DNA of 64,000 nt. Source: Bacillota bacterium. Its GTDB lineage: Bacteria; Bacillota; Sulfobacillia; JAIMAT01. Positions within the stretch are counted from its first letter, which is position 1, and the number at the start of each line of letters is the position of its first letter. Positions 1-10,860 of this stretch are shown here, piece after piece. The stretch is taken from contig JASBVS010000037.1 of assembly GCA_029960955.1 (NCBI GenBank), positions 62,001-126,000 on the forward strand, written 5' to 3'. Position numbers and translations under genes: made by a program. The notes beneath the pieces were generated by a model, which was given only the letters and a program-made list of their open reading frames with translations, ran no database searches and was not told where the DNA came from.

Positions 1-842
1 ACCCTCCTCCCCGCCAACGCCGCCGCGGGCACCAGCGCCTGCACGCCCCGGCCCGGTGCCGGAGGCGCCGGCACCACCGCCACCACCAGCTCCGCCTCGA
101 CGCGCTCGTCTCCCAGCCGGATCTCCGCCCGTTGCGGGCGCCAGCCGGGCAGGAGTCCGCCCTCGGTCGGCCCCTGGTAAGGCAGCCAGCAGAGCGAGGG
201 GGCGAGCGCTTCCGGCGGCTCGACGCCCCGCCGCCAGCCGAGGAAGAAGTCCCTCCCCCGCCGCCCGAAGAGCCTCTCCAGAGCCCCCGCCCAGACGACC
301 GCGGCCGGCCGGCCGCTCAGGGGATCGACCAGGGTGTCGCCGGAGTCGACGAGCGCGTCCAGCGTGAGGCTGCGATCGCCTTCCACCAGGACGAGCTGGC
401 AGGCCCAGCGCTCCAGCGCCCATTGGCGACGGCCGCCCCGGGTCAGCCTCTCCAGCGCCAGGGCGCCCGCCGCCAGGGCGACCAGGAGGGCCAGCCAGCT
501 CCGGCCGCCCGCGCCCGGGCCGGTCGGAAGGGCCAGGGCAACGCCGGCCACGATGGCGCCCGAGGCGTAGAGGTAGCCGGCCTGCCGGGCGAGGGCGGCC
601 GGCCCGCGCCAGCCGTGGGCGACAGGCAGCATGACCAGCGAGACGAGGAGCAGCCAGGGCGCCCGCAGCGGGCGCAGGAGGGGCAGGAGCTCGCCCGCCA
701 CGGCCAGCGTCGCCCCCAGAGCGGCGGCGGAGAGCACCCGCCCCGGACGCGGGCGCAGACCCGCCAGCCGGCCGGCGACCACGAGGAGCACCGTGTCGAC
801 GGCGGCGTTGACCAGCCAGTAGACGTCCAGGTAGACGACCAT
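1..842 (-). CDS. spoIIGA: Sigma-E processing peptidase SpoIIGA (partial, 3' end outside window)
   Basis: Membrane-bound aspartic protease that activates pro-sigma-E during sporulation. The frame is open from an ATG at 842, behind a GGAGGGG Shine-Dalgarno, to the window edge, about 280 residues, so the ORF track missed it. The N-terminal half is a run of hydrophobic segments (MVVYLDVYWLVN onwards). A DSGDTLVDP motif near residue 165 matches the catalytic DSG of the family. It lies just downstream of ftsZ on the same strand, as in B. subtilis, where sigE follows; that region is not visible here. The C-terminus is missing. Confidence 0.9.
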   Translation of the reverse strand, partial: MVVYLDVYWLVNAAVDTVLLVVAGRLAGLRPRPGRVLSAAALGATLAVAGELLPLLRPLRAPWLLLVSLVMLPVAHGWRGPAALARQAGYLYASGAIVAGVALALPTGPGAGGRSWLALLVALAAGALALERLTRGGRRQWALERWACQLVLVEGDRSLTLDALVDSGDTLVDPLSGRPAAVVWAGALERLFGRRGRDFFLGWRRGVEPPEALAPSLCWLPYQGPTEGGLLPGWRPQRAEIRLGDERVEAELVVAVVPAPPAPGRGVQALVPAAALAGRR

Positions 843-918
843 GGGGCCCCTCCGGAACATCGGATGCATATGGCGGCGCCCGTGAACCGATGCCATCGGG
901 CCCGGGCCGAAGATAGCG

Positions 919-954
919 GGAGCCCCGGGGCGACCGCTGTCACCCCGGGGCTCC
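919..954 (-). terminator. GC-rich hairpin between ftsZ and spoIIGA
   Basis: A perfect 12-bp inverted repeat (GGAGCCCCGGGG / CCCCGGGGCTCC) with a 12-nt loop lies downstream of the ftsZ stop. No U-run follows on the minus strand, so it may be a weak terminator or an RNA-processing or stabilising hairpin that separates ftsZ from spoIIGA expression. Confidence 0.4.
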
Positions 955-1042
955 GGCAGCTTCCGGCAAGGGTTCTTCTTCGATCGGTCTCGCCAGCGCC
1001 TGCCGCCCGCCCCCACCCGCGCCGGAGGCGCGCCCGGGGCGG

Positions 1043-2101
1043 TCAGGGCAGCTGGCTGCGCCGTCGCAGGAAGGCGGGGATGTCGAGGTCCGCCCGCGCG
1101 AAGGGCTTGATGTCCAGCTCCTCGAGGGGCGCCTCCGGCTTGGGCCGGCTGGTGTCGAAGCCGGTGGCGATGACGGTGACGCGGATCTCGTCGTGGAGCG
1201 ATTCGTCGATCACCGCGCCGAAGATGATGTTGGCCTCGGGGTCGACGGCCTGCTGGATGATGGCGGCCGCCTCGTTCACTTCGTAAAGACCGAGGTTGGC
1301 GTCGCCGGTGATGTTGAGGAGGACGCCGCGGGCGCCCTCGATCGAGGTCTCCAGGAGCGGGCTGGAGATGGCGGTGCGCGCCGCCTCCACCGCGCGGTTC
1401 TCGCCGGAGGCGACGCCGATCCCCATCAGGGCCGAGCCGGTCTCCGTCATCACCGTGCGCACGTCGGCGAAGTCCAGGTTGATCAGCCCGGGCACCGTGA
1501 TCAGGTCGGAGATGCCCTGGACGCCCTGCCGGAGCACGTCGTCGGCGACCCGGAAGGCTTCGAGCATCGAGGTCTTCTTGTCGACCACCTGCAGCAGGCG
1601 GTCGTTGGGGATGATGATCAGCGTGTCCACCTGCTCGCGCAGCGCGCGGGTGCCCGCCTCCGCCGCCGCCGCCCGCGGCTTCCCTTCGAACGAGAAGGGC
1701 CGCGTCACCACCCCCACCGTCAGCGCACCCAGCTCCTTGGCGATGGAGGCGATCACGGGCGAGGCGCCGGTTCCGGTCCCGCCGCCCATGCCGGCGGTGA
1801 TGAAGACCATGTCCGCACCCTTGAGCGCCTCGGCGATCTGGTCCCGCGACTCCTCGGCCGCCCGCTTGCCGATCTCCGGGTTGGCGCCCGCTCCCAGTCC
1901 CTTGGTCAGCTTCTGGCCGATCTGGATCTTCTCGGTCGCCTCGGAGAGGCCGAGCGCTTGCGCGTCGGTGTTGACCGCGATGAAGTCGACCCCGTGCAGG
2001 CTGGCGCGGATCATCCGGTTGACGGCGTTGCTGCCGCCGCCTCCGACGCCGACCACCTTGATGACCGCGTAGTTGTATGCGGAAGGCTCCAACTCCAGCA
2101 A
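1043..2101 (-). CDS. ftsZ: Cell division protein FtsZ
   Basis: Tubulin-like GTPase that forms the division ring. The GTP-binding signature GGGTGTG, the N-terminal [13 protein letters not shown] loop and the conserved C-terminal tail DIPAFLRRR are present. I choose a TTG start at 2101: it has GGGGAGGAG about 8 nt upstream and gives [17 protein letters not shown], which matches the usual MLEFE... start. The ORF-track start at 2230 would add 43 Arg/Gly-rich residues not typical of FtsZ. The result is 352 residues. It follows divIB directly, with no ftsA between. Confidence 0.97.
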   Translation of the reverse strand: MLELEPSAYNYAVIKVVGVGGGGSNAVNRMIRASLHGVDFIAVNTDAQALGLSEATEKIQIGQKLTKGLGAGANPEIGKRAAEESRDQIAEALKGADMVFITAGMGGGTGTGASPVIASIAKELGALTVGVVTRPFSFEGKPRAAAAEAGTRALREQVDTLIIIPNDRLLQVVDKKTSMLEAFRVADDVLRQGVQGISDLITVPGLINLDFADVRTVMTETGSALMGIGVASGENRAVEAARTAISSPLLETSIEGARGVLLNITGDANLGLYEVNEAAAIIQQAVDPEANIIFGAVIDESLHDEIRVTVIATGFDTSRPKPEAPLEELDIKPFARADLDIPAFLRRRSQLP

Positions 2102-2243
2102 TTCCGTCCGCTCCTCCCCGGGTACGTCTTCCCCAGGAAGTAGGGCCCGACCCCCGGTCTTTTGGCCAGTCCTTCGCCGGACCCCCTGCAAACCCTGCCT
2201 TCTCCGGCTTTCCGGTACTGAATTCGACATCCTTCGCGGACGC

Positions 2244-3122
2244 TTAACCCGCCGGCGGCGGCGCAGGCGCGGCCGGGGACGACGGGGCGGGCGGCTTGGG
2301 CGGCCAGGCGACCGCCGGCAGCCCGGGCGCGCGCAGGTCGACGTAGAGCGGCGACTGGCCGCGACGCCGCGCCTCGGCCAGCACGCCCAGCAGCTCCTCG
2401 GCCACCTGGCGGGCGGAGGAGCCGGCGTCGATCCAGACGGGGATCCGCGCCGGCGGCCGCGCGTTCCCGGCTTGCTGCGGCTGCAGCCAGAGGGTGATGC
2501 TCCCGTCGGCGTGGACGTCGATGGCGCCCACCGGCGGCTGCGCGTCCGACAGCAAGGCGGCCAGCGCCACCGGCCGGGCGGCCGCCGCTCCCAGCGCCCG
2601 GCCCGCCTCCGGTTGCATCGCCCGGGCGAAGCGGACGACCGGCAGGCCGGCCGTCCCGCTCCGCTTCAGGAAGGGAACCCCGAAGCGATCGACCCACCAG
2701 TATCCGCCGCCCCGGGCCGGCAGCGCCGCCACCGCCGTCCGTTCGACCACGTCGATGACCAGCCGGTCGGGCCAGACGATGCGGACCGTCGCCCCCTCGA
2801 TCAGCGGGTCGCGTTCGAGGCGGGCGGCCAGCTGCGCCGGTCGTATCTGCCAGATCGGGACCTGGTAGCGCAGGCCCGCCTCGCGCAGCACCTGCGCGGC
2901 GGTCTGCAGGCGGAGCCCGGTCACCTCCACCTCCCGGAGGCGGAAGGCCGGCCACTGGAGGAGTTCGTACGCCAGCACCGCGGCGAGGACCAGGGCCGGG
3001 ATCGCCCAGAGCGCCCTCCGCCCCCCCGGCCTGGCGCGGGCATCGGGCTCCGGGCTTCCGGAGAGACTAGCCACGGTCTTCTCCATTCCTCCCGGAAACG
3101 GAGGCTCCGCGGGTGCGGTCAC
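2244..3122 (-). CDS. divIB: Cell division protein FtsQ/DivIB
   Basis: Bitopic divisome protein. It has a short basic cytoplasmic tail, one transmembrane segment ([16 protein letters not shown], about residues 38-53), then a POTRA-like domain ([11 protein letters not shown]...) and a beta-domain, ending in a Pro/Ala tail. Total length of 292 residues is normal for the family. The GTG at 3122 gives the longest form. An internal ATG at 3086 sits right behind GGGAGGA and is an alternative that would remove a 9-bp overlap with the divergent MFS gene. It is upstream of ftsZ. Confidence 0.9.
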   Translation of the reverse strand: MTAPAEPPFPGGMEKTVASLSGSPEPDARARPGGRRALWAIPALVLAAVLAYELLQWPAFRLREVEVTGLRLQTAAQVLREAGLRYQVPIWQIRPAQLAARLERDPLIEGATVRIVWPDRLVIDVVERTAVAALPARGGGYWWVDRFGVPFLKRSGTAGLPVVRFARAMQPEAGRALGAAAARPVALAALLSDAQPPVGAIDVHADGSITLWLQPQQAGNARPPARIPVWIDAGSSARQVAEELLGVLAEARRRGQSPLYVDLRAPGLPAVAWPPKPPAPSSPAAPAPPPAG

Positions 3123-4414
3123 CTACCGTGGGCGCCCTTCTGGCGCTGGTCTCGGTACCCTTCTGCATGGTTCTCTCCAACTCGCTCCTGATCCCGGTCC
3201 TGCCGTCCATCCAGCGCGGCGCCCACCTGACCGCCTTCCAGGCCGGCCTGCTGATCACCGCCTTCTCCGTCACCGCCGGGGTGGTGATCCCGTTCGGAGG
3301 GTACTTCTCGGATCAGATCGGCCGCAAGGCGGTGATCGTTCCCGCCCTGGGCCTCTTCGGCCTGGGCGGTCTGGTGGCCGGGCTGGCTCCGCTCTTCGTC
3401 TCCCGCCCCTTCGGCTGGCTGGTGGCCGGTCGACTCATCCAGGGCATCGGCGGCGGCGGCACCTACCAGGTGGCCATGGCACTGGCCGGCGACCTCTACC
3501 GGGGCGGCGAGCGGGTCCAGGTGCTGGGGACGTTGGAAGCCTCCAACGGCGTCGGCAAGGTGGCCGCCCCGATCATCGGCTCGGCCCTGGGCCTGGCGGC
3601 CTGGATGGCGCCCTTCTTCTTCTATCCGTTGGCCGCCTGGTCGGCCGCGGCGGCCGTCTTCTGGCTGATCCGGCCGTCCCGCGCCGGCAAGGGGAGGCGC
3701 CGGCCGTTCGTCGCCTACGTCGACGACCTGAAGGAAGTCTTCCGCGCCAAGGGAGCACCCCTCGCCATCCTCTTCGCCGTCGGATTCGTCGCGCTTCTCG
3801 TCCTGTTCGGCTTCCTGAGCTACTACTCGGACGTCCTGGAGGCCTCCTGGAGGATCAGGGGGCTGGTCAAGGGGCTGATCATGGCCGTCCCGGTCGGCTC
3901 CATGGCCGTCCTCTCCTACCTCACCGGGACGCTCCTGCGGGAGCGGATCGGGCGCTGGAGCAGGAGCCTGCTCCTGGCCGGCCTCGCCCTGGGCGCCGCC
4001 GGCTTCGCGCTTTCCCTCTGGCTGCGCAGCCTCTGGGGTCTGACCGCCGCCGTCACCCTGGTCGGCATCGGCGACGGGCTCCTCCTCTCGCCCGTCAACA
4101 CGCTGGTCACCGAGAGCGTGGGAGCGGCCAAACGCGGGCTGATCACGGCGCTTTACGGCACCACGCGCTTCTTCGGGGCGGCGCTGGGGCCGCCGCTCTT
4201 CACGCGGGCCGCGGAGGCCGGCCGCGACCTCGTGGCGGGCGGCGGGGCGGCGCTCCTGGCGCTCACCTGCCTGCTGGTGGCGGCCGGCGTCCGGCCGGCG
4301 GTGCTGGGCAGGAACCTCCCGGCGGGGGAGCGCCAGGAGGCCGCCGCCCCGCTCAGGGCAGACCCTGGCGGAAGCCTTCGCCGAGCACCTCGGAGACCTC
4401 GCCCAGCGCCATGA
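3113..4414 (+). CDS. MFS transporter (drug/metabolite efflux type)
   Basis: Predicted 12-helix major facilitator superfamily exporter of 433 residues, diverging from divIB. The start is GTG at 3113 with GGAGG 8 nt upstream. The first half has the MFS motif A-like loop GGYFSDQIGRKAVIVPALG and a motif B/C-like GRLIQGIGGGGTYQV stretch. The substrate cannot be read from sequence. The last 60 bp overlap the 3' end of the convergent yitT gene. Confidence 0.85.
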   Translation: MRSPTVGALLALVSVPFCMVLSNSLLIPVLPSIQRGAHLTAFQAGLLITAFSVTAGVVIPFGGYFSDQIGRKAVIVPALGLFGLGGLVAGLAPLFVSRPFGWLVAGRLIQGIGGGGTYQVAMALAGDLYRGGERVQVLGTLEASNGVGKVAAPIIGSALGLAAWMAPFFFYPLAAWSAAAAVFWLIRPSRAGKGRRRPFVAYVDDLKEVFRAKGAPLAILFAVGFVALLVLFGFLSYYSDVLEASWRIRGLVKGLIMAVPVGSMAVLSYLTGTLLRERIGRWSRSLLLAGLALGAAGFALSLWLRSLWGLTAAVTLVGIGDGLLLSPVNTLVTESVGAAKRGLITALYGTTRFFGAALGPPLFTRAAEAGRDLVAGGGAALLALTCLLVAAGVRPAVLGRNLPAGERQEAAAPLRADPGGSLRRAPRRPRPAP

Positions 4415-5390
4415 AGGCGCCCGGGTCGAGCTGGCGCACCAGGAGGCGGAGCTCGGCCACTTCCTCGCGGCCGACCACCACGTAGAGAAGGGCGTGGCTC
4501 CGGCCCGTGAAGGCGCCCTCCACCTCCACCCGCGTCACGCCGCGCTCGAGCTTCTCGAGGACGGCCTGCGCGATCACCTCGGCCCGGTCCGTGACGATCC
4601 AGGCGGCCATGGCCGAGCGGGCACCCTGGAGGAGGAAGTCGATCACCCGCGTGGCGACGAAGAGCGAGATCGCGCCGTAGAGCGCCCGCTCCGCGCCGAA
4701 GAGGAGACCGGCGCTGCCGATGATGACGACGTCGATCCAGAGGACCGTGGTGCCCACCGGCCAGGGGAACCAGCGTTGCAGCGAGCGCGCCAGGGTGTCC
4801 GAGCCGCCCGTCGAGCCGCCGGCCCTCAGCACCAGGCCGGAGCCGAGCCCGCTGAGCAGGCCGGCGTAGAGCGTGGCCAGGAGCGGGTCCCCGGTGACGG
4901 TGGGCAGGCCGGCGGTGAGCTGCACCCAGCCGGCCAGCGTGGCGATGCCCAGGAAGGTCCGGGCGATGAAGCGGTAGCCGTGGGCGCGCAGGCCCAGCGC
5001 GAGGATGGGCACGTTGAGCGCGACGATGGTGACGCTGACCGGCACGCCCAGGGTGTGGAGCAACAGGACGCCGACGCCGCTGACGCCGCCGTCGACGATG
5101 CGGAAGGGTACCTGGAAGAGGTTGACGCCCAGCGCGATCAGGCCGGTGCCCGACGTGATGAGCAGCGCGCGCGCCCAGCCGGTTTCGAGCCACCTCGCCA
5201 GAAGTCGACGGATGCGCCTCTCCCCCTCGCTTCCTCGCCAGGAATCTACCCTACGCCGTCGAAGCGTGGGTGGTGAAGCGCCTCCTTCCGGTTCCCCGCA
5301 AGGAAGCCAGGCGTCAGGGGGAGAGATCGCGGTGACCGGATCGGCGGAAGCCGGCGCGGCCACGCCCGCCGCCGCGGAGGAGCAGCGCAC
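4353..5390 (-). CDS. YitT family membrane protein (DUF161/DUF2179)
   Basis: Five to six hydrophobic helices (from ALLITSGTGLIALGVNLF) followed by a soluble C-terminal domain (VTRVEVEGAFTGRSHALLYVVV...) give the two-domain YitT architecture of unknown transport function. The start is uncertain. The only standard in-frame starts are GTGs at 5390 (GGAGG 12 nt upstream) and 5363, both inside the divergent small gene at 5332. A CTG at 5201, nearer the first helix, is possible. The 3' end overlaps the MFS gene. Confidence 0.85.
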   Translation of the reverse strand: MRCSSAAAGVAAPASADPVTAISPPDAWLPCGEPEGGASPPTLRRRRVDSWRGSEGERRIRRLLARWLETGWARALLITSGTGLIALGVNLFQVPFRIVDGGVSGVGVLLLHTLGVPVSVTIVALNVPILALGLRAHGYRFIARTFLGIATLAGWVQLTAGLPTVTGDPLLATLYAGLLSGLGSGLVLRAGGSTGGSDTLARSLQRWFPWPVGTTVLWIDVVIIGSAGLLFGAERALYGAISLFVATRVIDFLLQGARSAMAAWIVTDRAEVIAQAVLEKLERGVTRVEVEGAFTGRSHALLYVVVGREEVAELRLLVRQLDPGAFMALGEVSEVLGEGFRQGLP

Positions 5391-5655
5391 GCTGCCCGGC
5401 GTCCTCCGCCTGGCCGTGCGCGCCGGCGCACTGGAGCTGGAGACGGCGCAGGAGCGGGAGGTCGTGCCGGTCGCGGCGGGCGAGGCGGTCCACGTCCTCG
5501 ACGGGCACCTCCACCCCCGCCCCGGCGCCGGCGACCGCGGCCTGGTGGCCGCCTTCTACTATTTCGACGCGCCCGGGGTGACCGTCCGCCTGGTCCGCGA
5601 CGGCGGCGCCTGGTACGTCCTGGCCAGCCGGTCCGCGCATCAGGCCGTCCTGTAG
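5332..5655 (+). CDS. Small hypothetical protein
   Basis: A 107-residue protein with no family that I recognise. The GTG start at 5332 has AGGGGGAG 8 nt upstream, and the codons are strongly G/C-ending as in neighbouring genes, which supports real coding. It is soluble, with an Ala-rich N-terminus followed by a probable beta-rich domain (HVLDGHLHPRP, GLVAAFYYFDAPGVTVRLV). No Cys and no membrane segment. Its start lies inside the longest form of the divergent yitT ORF, and its end overlaps the convergent MreB-like gene by 16 bp. Confidence 0.6.
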   Translation: MTGSAEAGAATPAAAEEQRTLPGVLRLAVRAGALELETAQEREVVPVAAGEAVHVLDGHLHPRPGAGDRGLVAAFYYFDAPGVTVRLVRDGGAWYVLASRSAHQAVL

Positions 5656-6719
5656 GCGAGGCTGCCCGGGGTCGGCGCGGCGAGGGTGCCCCGCAGGACC
5701 GCCACGAGGCCGTCGGCGACCGCCTCGGCGGCGTTTTCGGCCACCTGCAGGCGCAGCTCCAGCTTCCGGCCGAGGTACTCCGGCAGGCCGCGCAGCAGGG
5801 CTCCCCGGCCGACCTGATGCCCGCCGTCCTCCCAGATGTCGGCCAGAAGCTCCGGCGGCGTCTCCCCCAGCAGCTGGGCGACGCTCTCGGCGATCCGGTC
5901 GAGGACCGGGACGAGCGGTGCCGCCAGCTCGCCCGCCGGGACGGTGACCACTGCGGGCAGGCCGCTGCCGACGTGAACGCCCGCCACGCTCACCCTCTCC
6001 TCGCCGGGCGCCGCGCCCGGCGCCGCCGCGGCCGTCGTCCTCAGCCGCTCCGCCGTCGGCCTGCCGATGACCAGCCCGTGCTCCTGGCGGAACCAGCGGA
6101 TGATCGCCTCGTCCATCTCCTCGCCGCCCACCGGCCAGCGCCCGGCCAGGGCGATGCCGCCCGCCGTCACCACGGCCGCCGAGCTCTCGCCCGCGCCGAC
6201 GTCGACGATCAGCCGCCCGCGCGGCTCCGCGACCTCCAGGCCCAGGCCGGCCGCCGCCAGCAGCGGCGCCGCCAGGAAGTGGACGCGGCCCGCACCCGCG
6301 CTCTCCAGAGCCTGCTCGATCGCCCGCTCCTCCACCTGGCTCTGCCCCCAGCGGGCCGCCACCAGCACGGGGCGCGGCCGGCGGAAGCGGCCCCGCCCGC
6401 CGAGCCTGGCGAGGAGACGGCCCAGGAGCGCCTCGGCCGCGTCGTAGTCGGCGATGGCCCCCCTGCGGATGGGATGGACCAGCTCCAGCTCGGAGGGCGC
6501 CCTCCCCTCCATGCGGCGCGCCTCGTTCCCGTAGGCGACGATCCGCCTCGCCCCCTGGCGCTCGCGCGCCAGCACGGCCGCCTCCTCCAGCCGCCGGCCG
6601 CGCGCGTCGACCAGGCGCAGGTTGGCGCTACCCAGGTCCAAGCCGAAGCCGCCCTGCCAAGGGGCGGCTCGACGGAAAGAAGGTATCCCGGCCAATGGTT
6701 GGATCCACCCTCCCGGCAC
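5640..6719 (-). CDS. MreB/Mbl-like actin homologue
   Basis: Actin-fold ATPase of the MreB family, likely in cell shape or wall synthesis. It shows the phosphate-1 loop GFGLDLGSANLRLV near residue 24, a VGKEAK-like segment (AYGNEARRMEGR), GAIADYDAAEALL, and phosphate-2 IVDVGAGESSAAVV. At 359 residues it is slightly longer than MreB because of about 20 extra N-terminal residues; a TTG about nine codons in is an alternative start. The sequence is divergent, so the exact paralogue is open. It lies 65 nt downstream of the HD gene and may end the trp transcript. Confidence 0.75.
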   Translation of the reverse strand: MPGGWIQPLAGIPSFRRAAPWQGGFGLDLGSANLRLVDARGRRLEEAAVLARERQGARRIVAYGNEARRMEGRAPSELELVHPIRRGAIADYDAAEALLGRLLARLGGRGRFRRPRPVLVAARWGQSQVEERAIEQALESAGAGRVHFLAAPLLAAAGLGLEVAEPRGRLIVDVGAGESSAAVVTAGGIALAGRWPVGGEEMDEAIIRWFRQEHGLVIGRPTAERLRTTAAAAPGAAPGEERVSVAGVHVGSGLPAVVTVPAGELAAPLVPVLDRIAESVAQLLGETPPELLADIWEDGGHQVGRGALLRGLPEYLGRKLELRLQVAENAAEAVADGLVAVLRGTLAAPTPGSLAYRTA

Positions 6720-6784
6720 GGCCTCTCCACCTGGCAGGCTAGTGCCCGCGAGGGAAGCTCACAACGCAAAAAGTCTGCCAGGAT

Positions 6785-7345
6785 TCAAACTCCCAGCTCC
6801 AGCTCGGCGGCGACGCCCTTCAGGGCCTCGAGGACGACGGCGATGTGCTCGTCGAGCGGCACGCCCAGCTCGGCCGCGCCCCGCTCGATGTCGGCGCGGC
6901 TGACGTTCCTGGCGAAGGCCTTGTCCTTCAGCTTCTTCCGCACCGAGGCCACGCCGAGGCCGGCGACGTCGCGGCCGGGACGGACCAGGGCGACCGCGAC
7001 GATGAAGCCGGAGAGCTCGTCGCAGGCGAAGAGCGCCTTGTCCATCAGGCTCTCGCGGCGAACGCCGGTGTGGTCGGCGTGGGCGCGGATGGCGTGGACC
7101 ACGTCGGCCGGGTAGCCGCGCTCCTCCAGGATGGCGGCGCCGCGCAGGGGATGGTCGGCCGGGTCGGGCCAGCGCTCGTAGTCGAAGTCGTGCATCAGGC
7201 CCGCCAGCCCCCACCGCTCCTCGTCCTCGCCGAAGCGCCGCGCGTAGGCGCGCATCGCCGCCTCCACCGCCAGGGCGTGCTTCCTGAGGTTGGGGCTGCG
7301 GGTGAACTCGTAGAGGAGATCCAGCGCCTCCTGGCGCGAGACCAA
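6785..7345 (-). CDS. HD-domain hydrolase
   Basis: Putative metal-dependent phosphohydrolase. The HD signature is in GLMHDFDYERW, with an upstream His in LRKHALAVEAAM and downstream HPLRGAAILEERG and HADHTG segments. About 186 residues. I choose TTG at 7345 because GGAGG lies 7 nt upstream; the ORF-track GTG at 7360 is inside that Shine-Dalgarno context. Only about 23 nt separate it from the trpA stop, so it is probably co-transcribed with the trp genes, although nothing links its activity to tryptophan. The substrate is unknown. Confidence 0.8.
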   Translation of the reverse strand: MVSRQEALDLLYEFTRSPNLRKHALAVEAAMRAYARRFGEDEERWGLAGLMHDFDYERWPDPADHPLRGAAILEERGYPADVVHAIRAHADHTGVRRESLMDKALFACDELSGFIVAVALVRPGRDVAGLGVASVRKKLKDKAFARNVSRADIERGAAELGVPLDEHIAVVLEALKGVAAELELGV

Positions 7346-7368
7346 GCCGCTCCCTCCCACCGTGCCGG

Positions 7369-8204
7369 CTAGGGTGCGCCGAGCAGGTCGGCCACCCCGC
7401 GGCGGACCCGTTCGCGGATCTCGGCGGCGCTTCCTCCCCGGGCGACGAGGCGGACCAGGGCGGAGCCGACCACGGCCGCGTCGGCCACCGCGCCCGCCGC
7501 CCGCACGTCGGCCGCCGTCGAGAGGCCGAATCCCACGGCCACCGGCCAGGGGGTCAGCGCCCGCACCCGTCCGACCAGGGCGGGAACGCGCGGGTCGAGA
7601 CCGCCGGAGGCGCCGGTGACGCCGGTCAGGGCGACGCCGTAGACGAAGCCCGTGCCGACCGCCAGCGCTGCGCGCAGGCGGGCCTCGGTGGCGGTGGGCG
7701 CGACGAAGGGGATCCAGGCGAGGCCGAGCTCGCGCGCCCGGAGCGGGAGGTCGCCCGCTTCCTCCGGCGGCAGGTCGGGCAGGATGACGCCCGCCGCCCC
7801 GGCCTCGGCCGCCTGCCCCAGCCAGCGCTCGCAGCCGTAGGCCAGGACGGGGTTGAAGTAGCTCATCAGGCAGACCGCCGCCTCGGGCCGCGCCTCGCGC
7901 AGCCGGCGCAGGCCCTCGAAGACCTGCGAGGGGCGGGTGCCGGCGCCCAGCGCCCGCTGCCCCGCCGCCTGGATGACCGGCCCGTCGGCCAGCGGATCGG
8001 AGAAGGGCAACCCCAGCTCGAGCACCGCCGCGCCTCCCTCCAGCGCCCCGGCGGCCGCGGCCAGCGACCTCTCCGGGTCGGGGTCGCCGTACATGACGTA
8101 GGCGACGAGCGGGACGGCCCCCTCCGCGCGTCTCCGGCGGATCGCCTCGGCGATCAGGCGGGCGCCGCGCGGCTCCTCGCCACGGCTCGTCTCGACGGCG
8201 AGGC

Positions 8205-8208
<4 letters not shown>
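7369..8208 (-). CDS. trpA: Tryptophan synthase alpha subunit
   Basis: Cleaves indole-3-glycerol phosphate to indole and glyceraldehyde 3-phosphate within the alpha2-beta2 complex. The catalytic Glu is in [18 protein letters not shown] and the catalytic Asp in [12 protein letters not shown]; the [10 protein letters not shown] phosphate-binding region is present. 279 residues, normal length. The ATG at 8208 overlaps the trpB stop by 4 bp (ATGA), so translation is probably coupled. The 551-residue ORF-track entry merges this with out-of-frame upstream sequence. Confidence 0.97.
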
Positions 8209-9402
<1,194 letters not shown>

Positions 9403-9425
<23 letters not shown>

Positions 9426-10860
9426 GTTCCCACCCCCTCACGGCTTGCACGAAGGCCCGGATCCGCCCGGGATCCTTCCTCCCCCCGCTCTCCACGCCCG
9501 AGGAGACGTCCACCCCGTCGGGCCGGTAACGCTCCAGAAAGCCGGCCACGTTCTCCGGATCGAGGCCGCCCGCCAGCCACCAGCGGAGGCCGCGGGCGCG
9601 GAAGCCGAGCGCGGCCTCCTCCGGCGCGCGCCGCCCGGCGCCGCCCTCGCCGGGGTCGAGAAGCCAGCGGTCGGCCTCGCCCCGCGCCTCCTCCGGCGAC
9701 GCCACGGCGCGGATCAGCTCCGCGTCAGGAAGGAGGCTCCGCAACCGGAGCACGTACGCCTCGTCCTCGCCGCCGTGCAGCTGGACCGCGTCCAGGCGGC
9801 AGCGGCGCGCCAGCGCCGCCACCTCCTCGGGCGCCTGGCGGGCGAAGACGCCCACGCGGAGCACCGCGGGCGGCACCTCCCGCGCCCAGGCCGCCGCCGC
9901 CTCGGGGTCGACGCTCCGCCGCCGCCCCGGCAGCAGGATCCAGCCGACCGCGTCCGCGCCTGCCTCCACCGCCGCGCGGGTGGCCTCCAGGCTGTCCAGG
10001 CCGCAGATCTTCACCCGCACGCGCTCCCGGCCCGCGGGCGCGCCGGGCCGCCGGACGGCCGCGAAGCCTGCGGCCAGTCGCGCGGGATCGCCGGCGCGGA
10101 CCAGCGCCTCGCCGACGAGGGCGGCGTCGACGCCGGCCTCCGCCGCAGGGAGGAGCTCCTCGGGCCGCCGGTAGCCGCTCTCGGCCACCAGCAGCGCGCC
10201 CCGCGGCCGGCCTTGCCCCGGGGCGCGCAGGAAGCGCGCCACCCGCTCCGCGCGCTCCCGCTCGACCCGGAAGGTCGCCAGGTCGCGGTTGTTGACGCCG
10301 ACCAGACGCGCGCCCAGCGCGGCGACCCGGGCCGCCTCCTCCTCGTCGTGGACCTCGACCAGCGCCTCCAGCCCTGCGCGCTCCACCTCGTCGAGCATGG
10401 CGGCGAGCTGCTCGGGCTGCTCGAAGAGGCGCGCGATCACGAGGACGGCGTCGGCCCCCAGCGCGGCGCTCTCCCGCACCTGGTCCGGATCGATCAGGAA
10501 GTCCTTGCGCAGGACGGGCACGGGGACCGCCGCGCGCACCGCCCGCAGGTCGGCCGGGTCACCGCCGAAGAAGGTTCGGTCGGTCAGGACGGAGAGGGCG
10601 GCCGCCCCGCCCTCGACGTAGCGCTCGGCCAGCCGGGCCGGCTCCGGGATGGGCGCGATCTCGCCGGCGGAGGGCGAGCGCCGCTTGCACTCCGCGATCA
10701 GGCCGAGCCGGCCCTCCCGCGCCCGCCGCCGCAGCGCGCGCTCCAGCGAGAGCGGAGGGCGCGCCCCTCCGGCCCCCGCGGCCCGCGTGGCGACCGCCGG
10801 CGCCTCCCGCGCCGCCGCCAGCTCCCTGCGCTTGGCCTCCACGATCGCGTCGAGGATCAT
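9403..10860 (-). CDS. trpCF: Fused indole-3-glycerol-phosphate synthase / phosphoribosylanthranilate isomerase (TrpC-TrpF)
   Basis: Two consecutive tryptophan-pathway enzymes in one uninterrupted frame of 485 residues. Residues 1 to about 262 are TrpC ([38 protein letters not shown]). From about 270 comes TrpF ([51 protein letters not shown]). No stop separates them; the joint is a short Ala/Gly/Arg linker. The ATG at 10860 overlaps trpD by 4 bp. A GTG within the linker could in principle also give free TrpF. Confidence 0.93.

Noticed and set aside
132-1286. Long plus-strand ORF of 384 residues
   Set aside because: It is antisense to spoIIGA and ftsZ, with low-complexity Arg/Gly/Pro composition; a typical GC-rich shadow frame.
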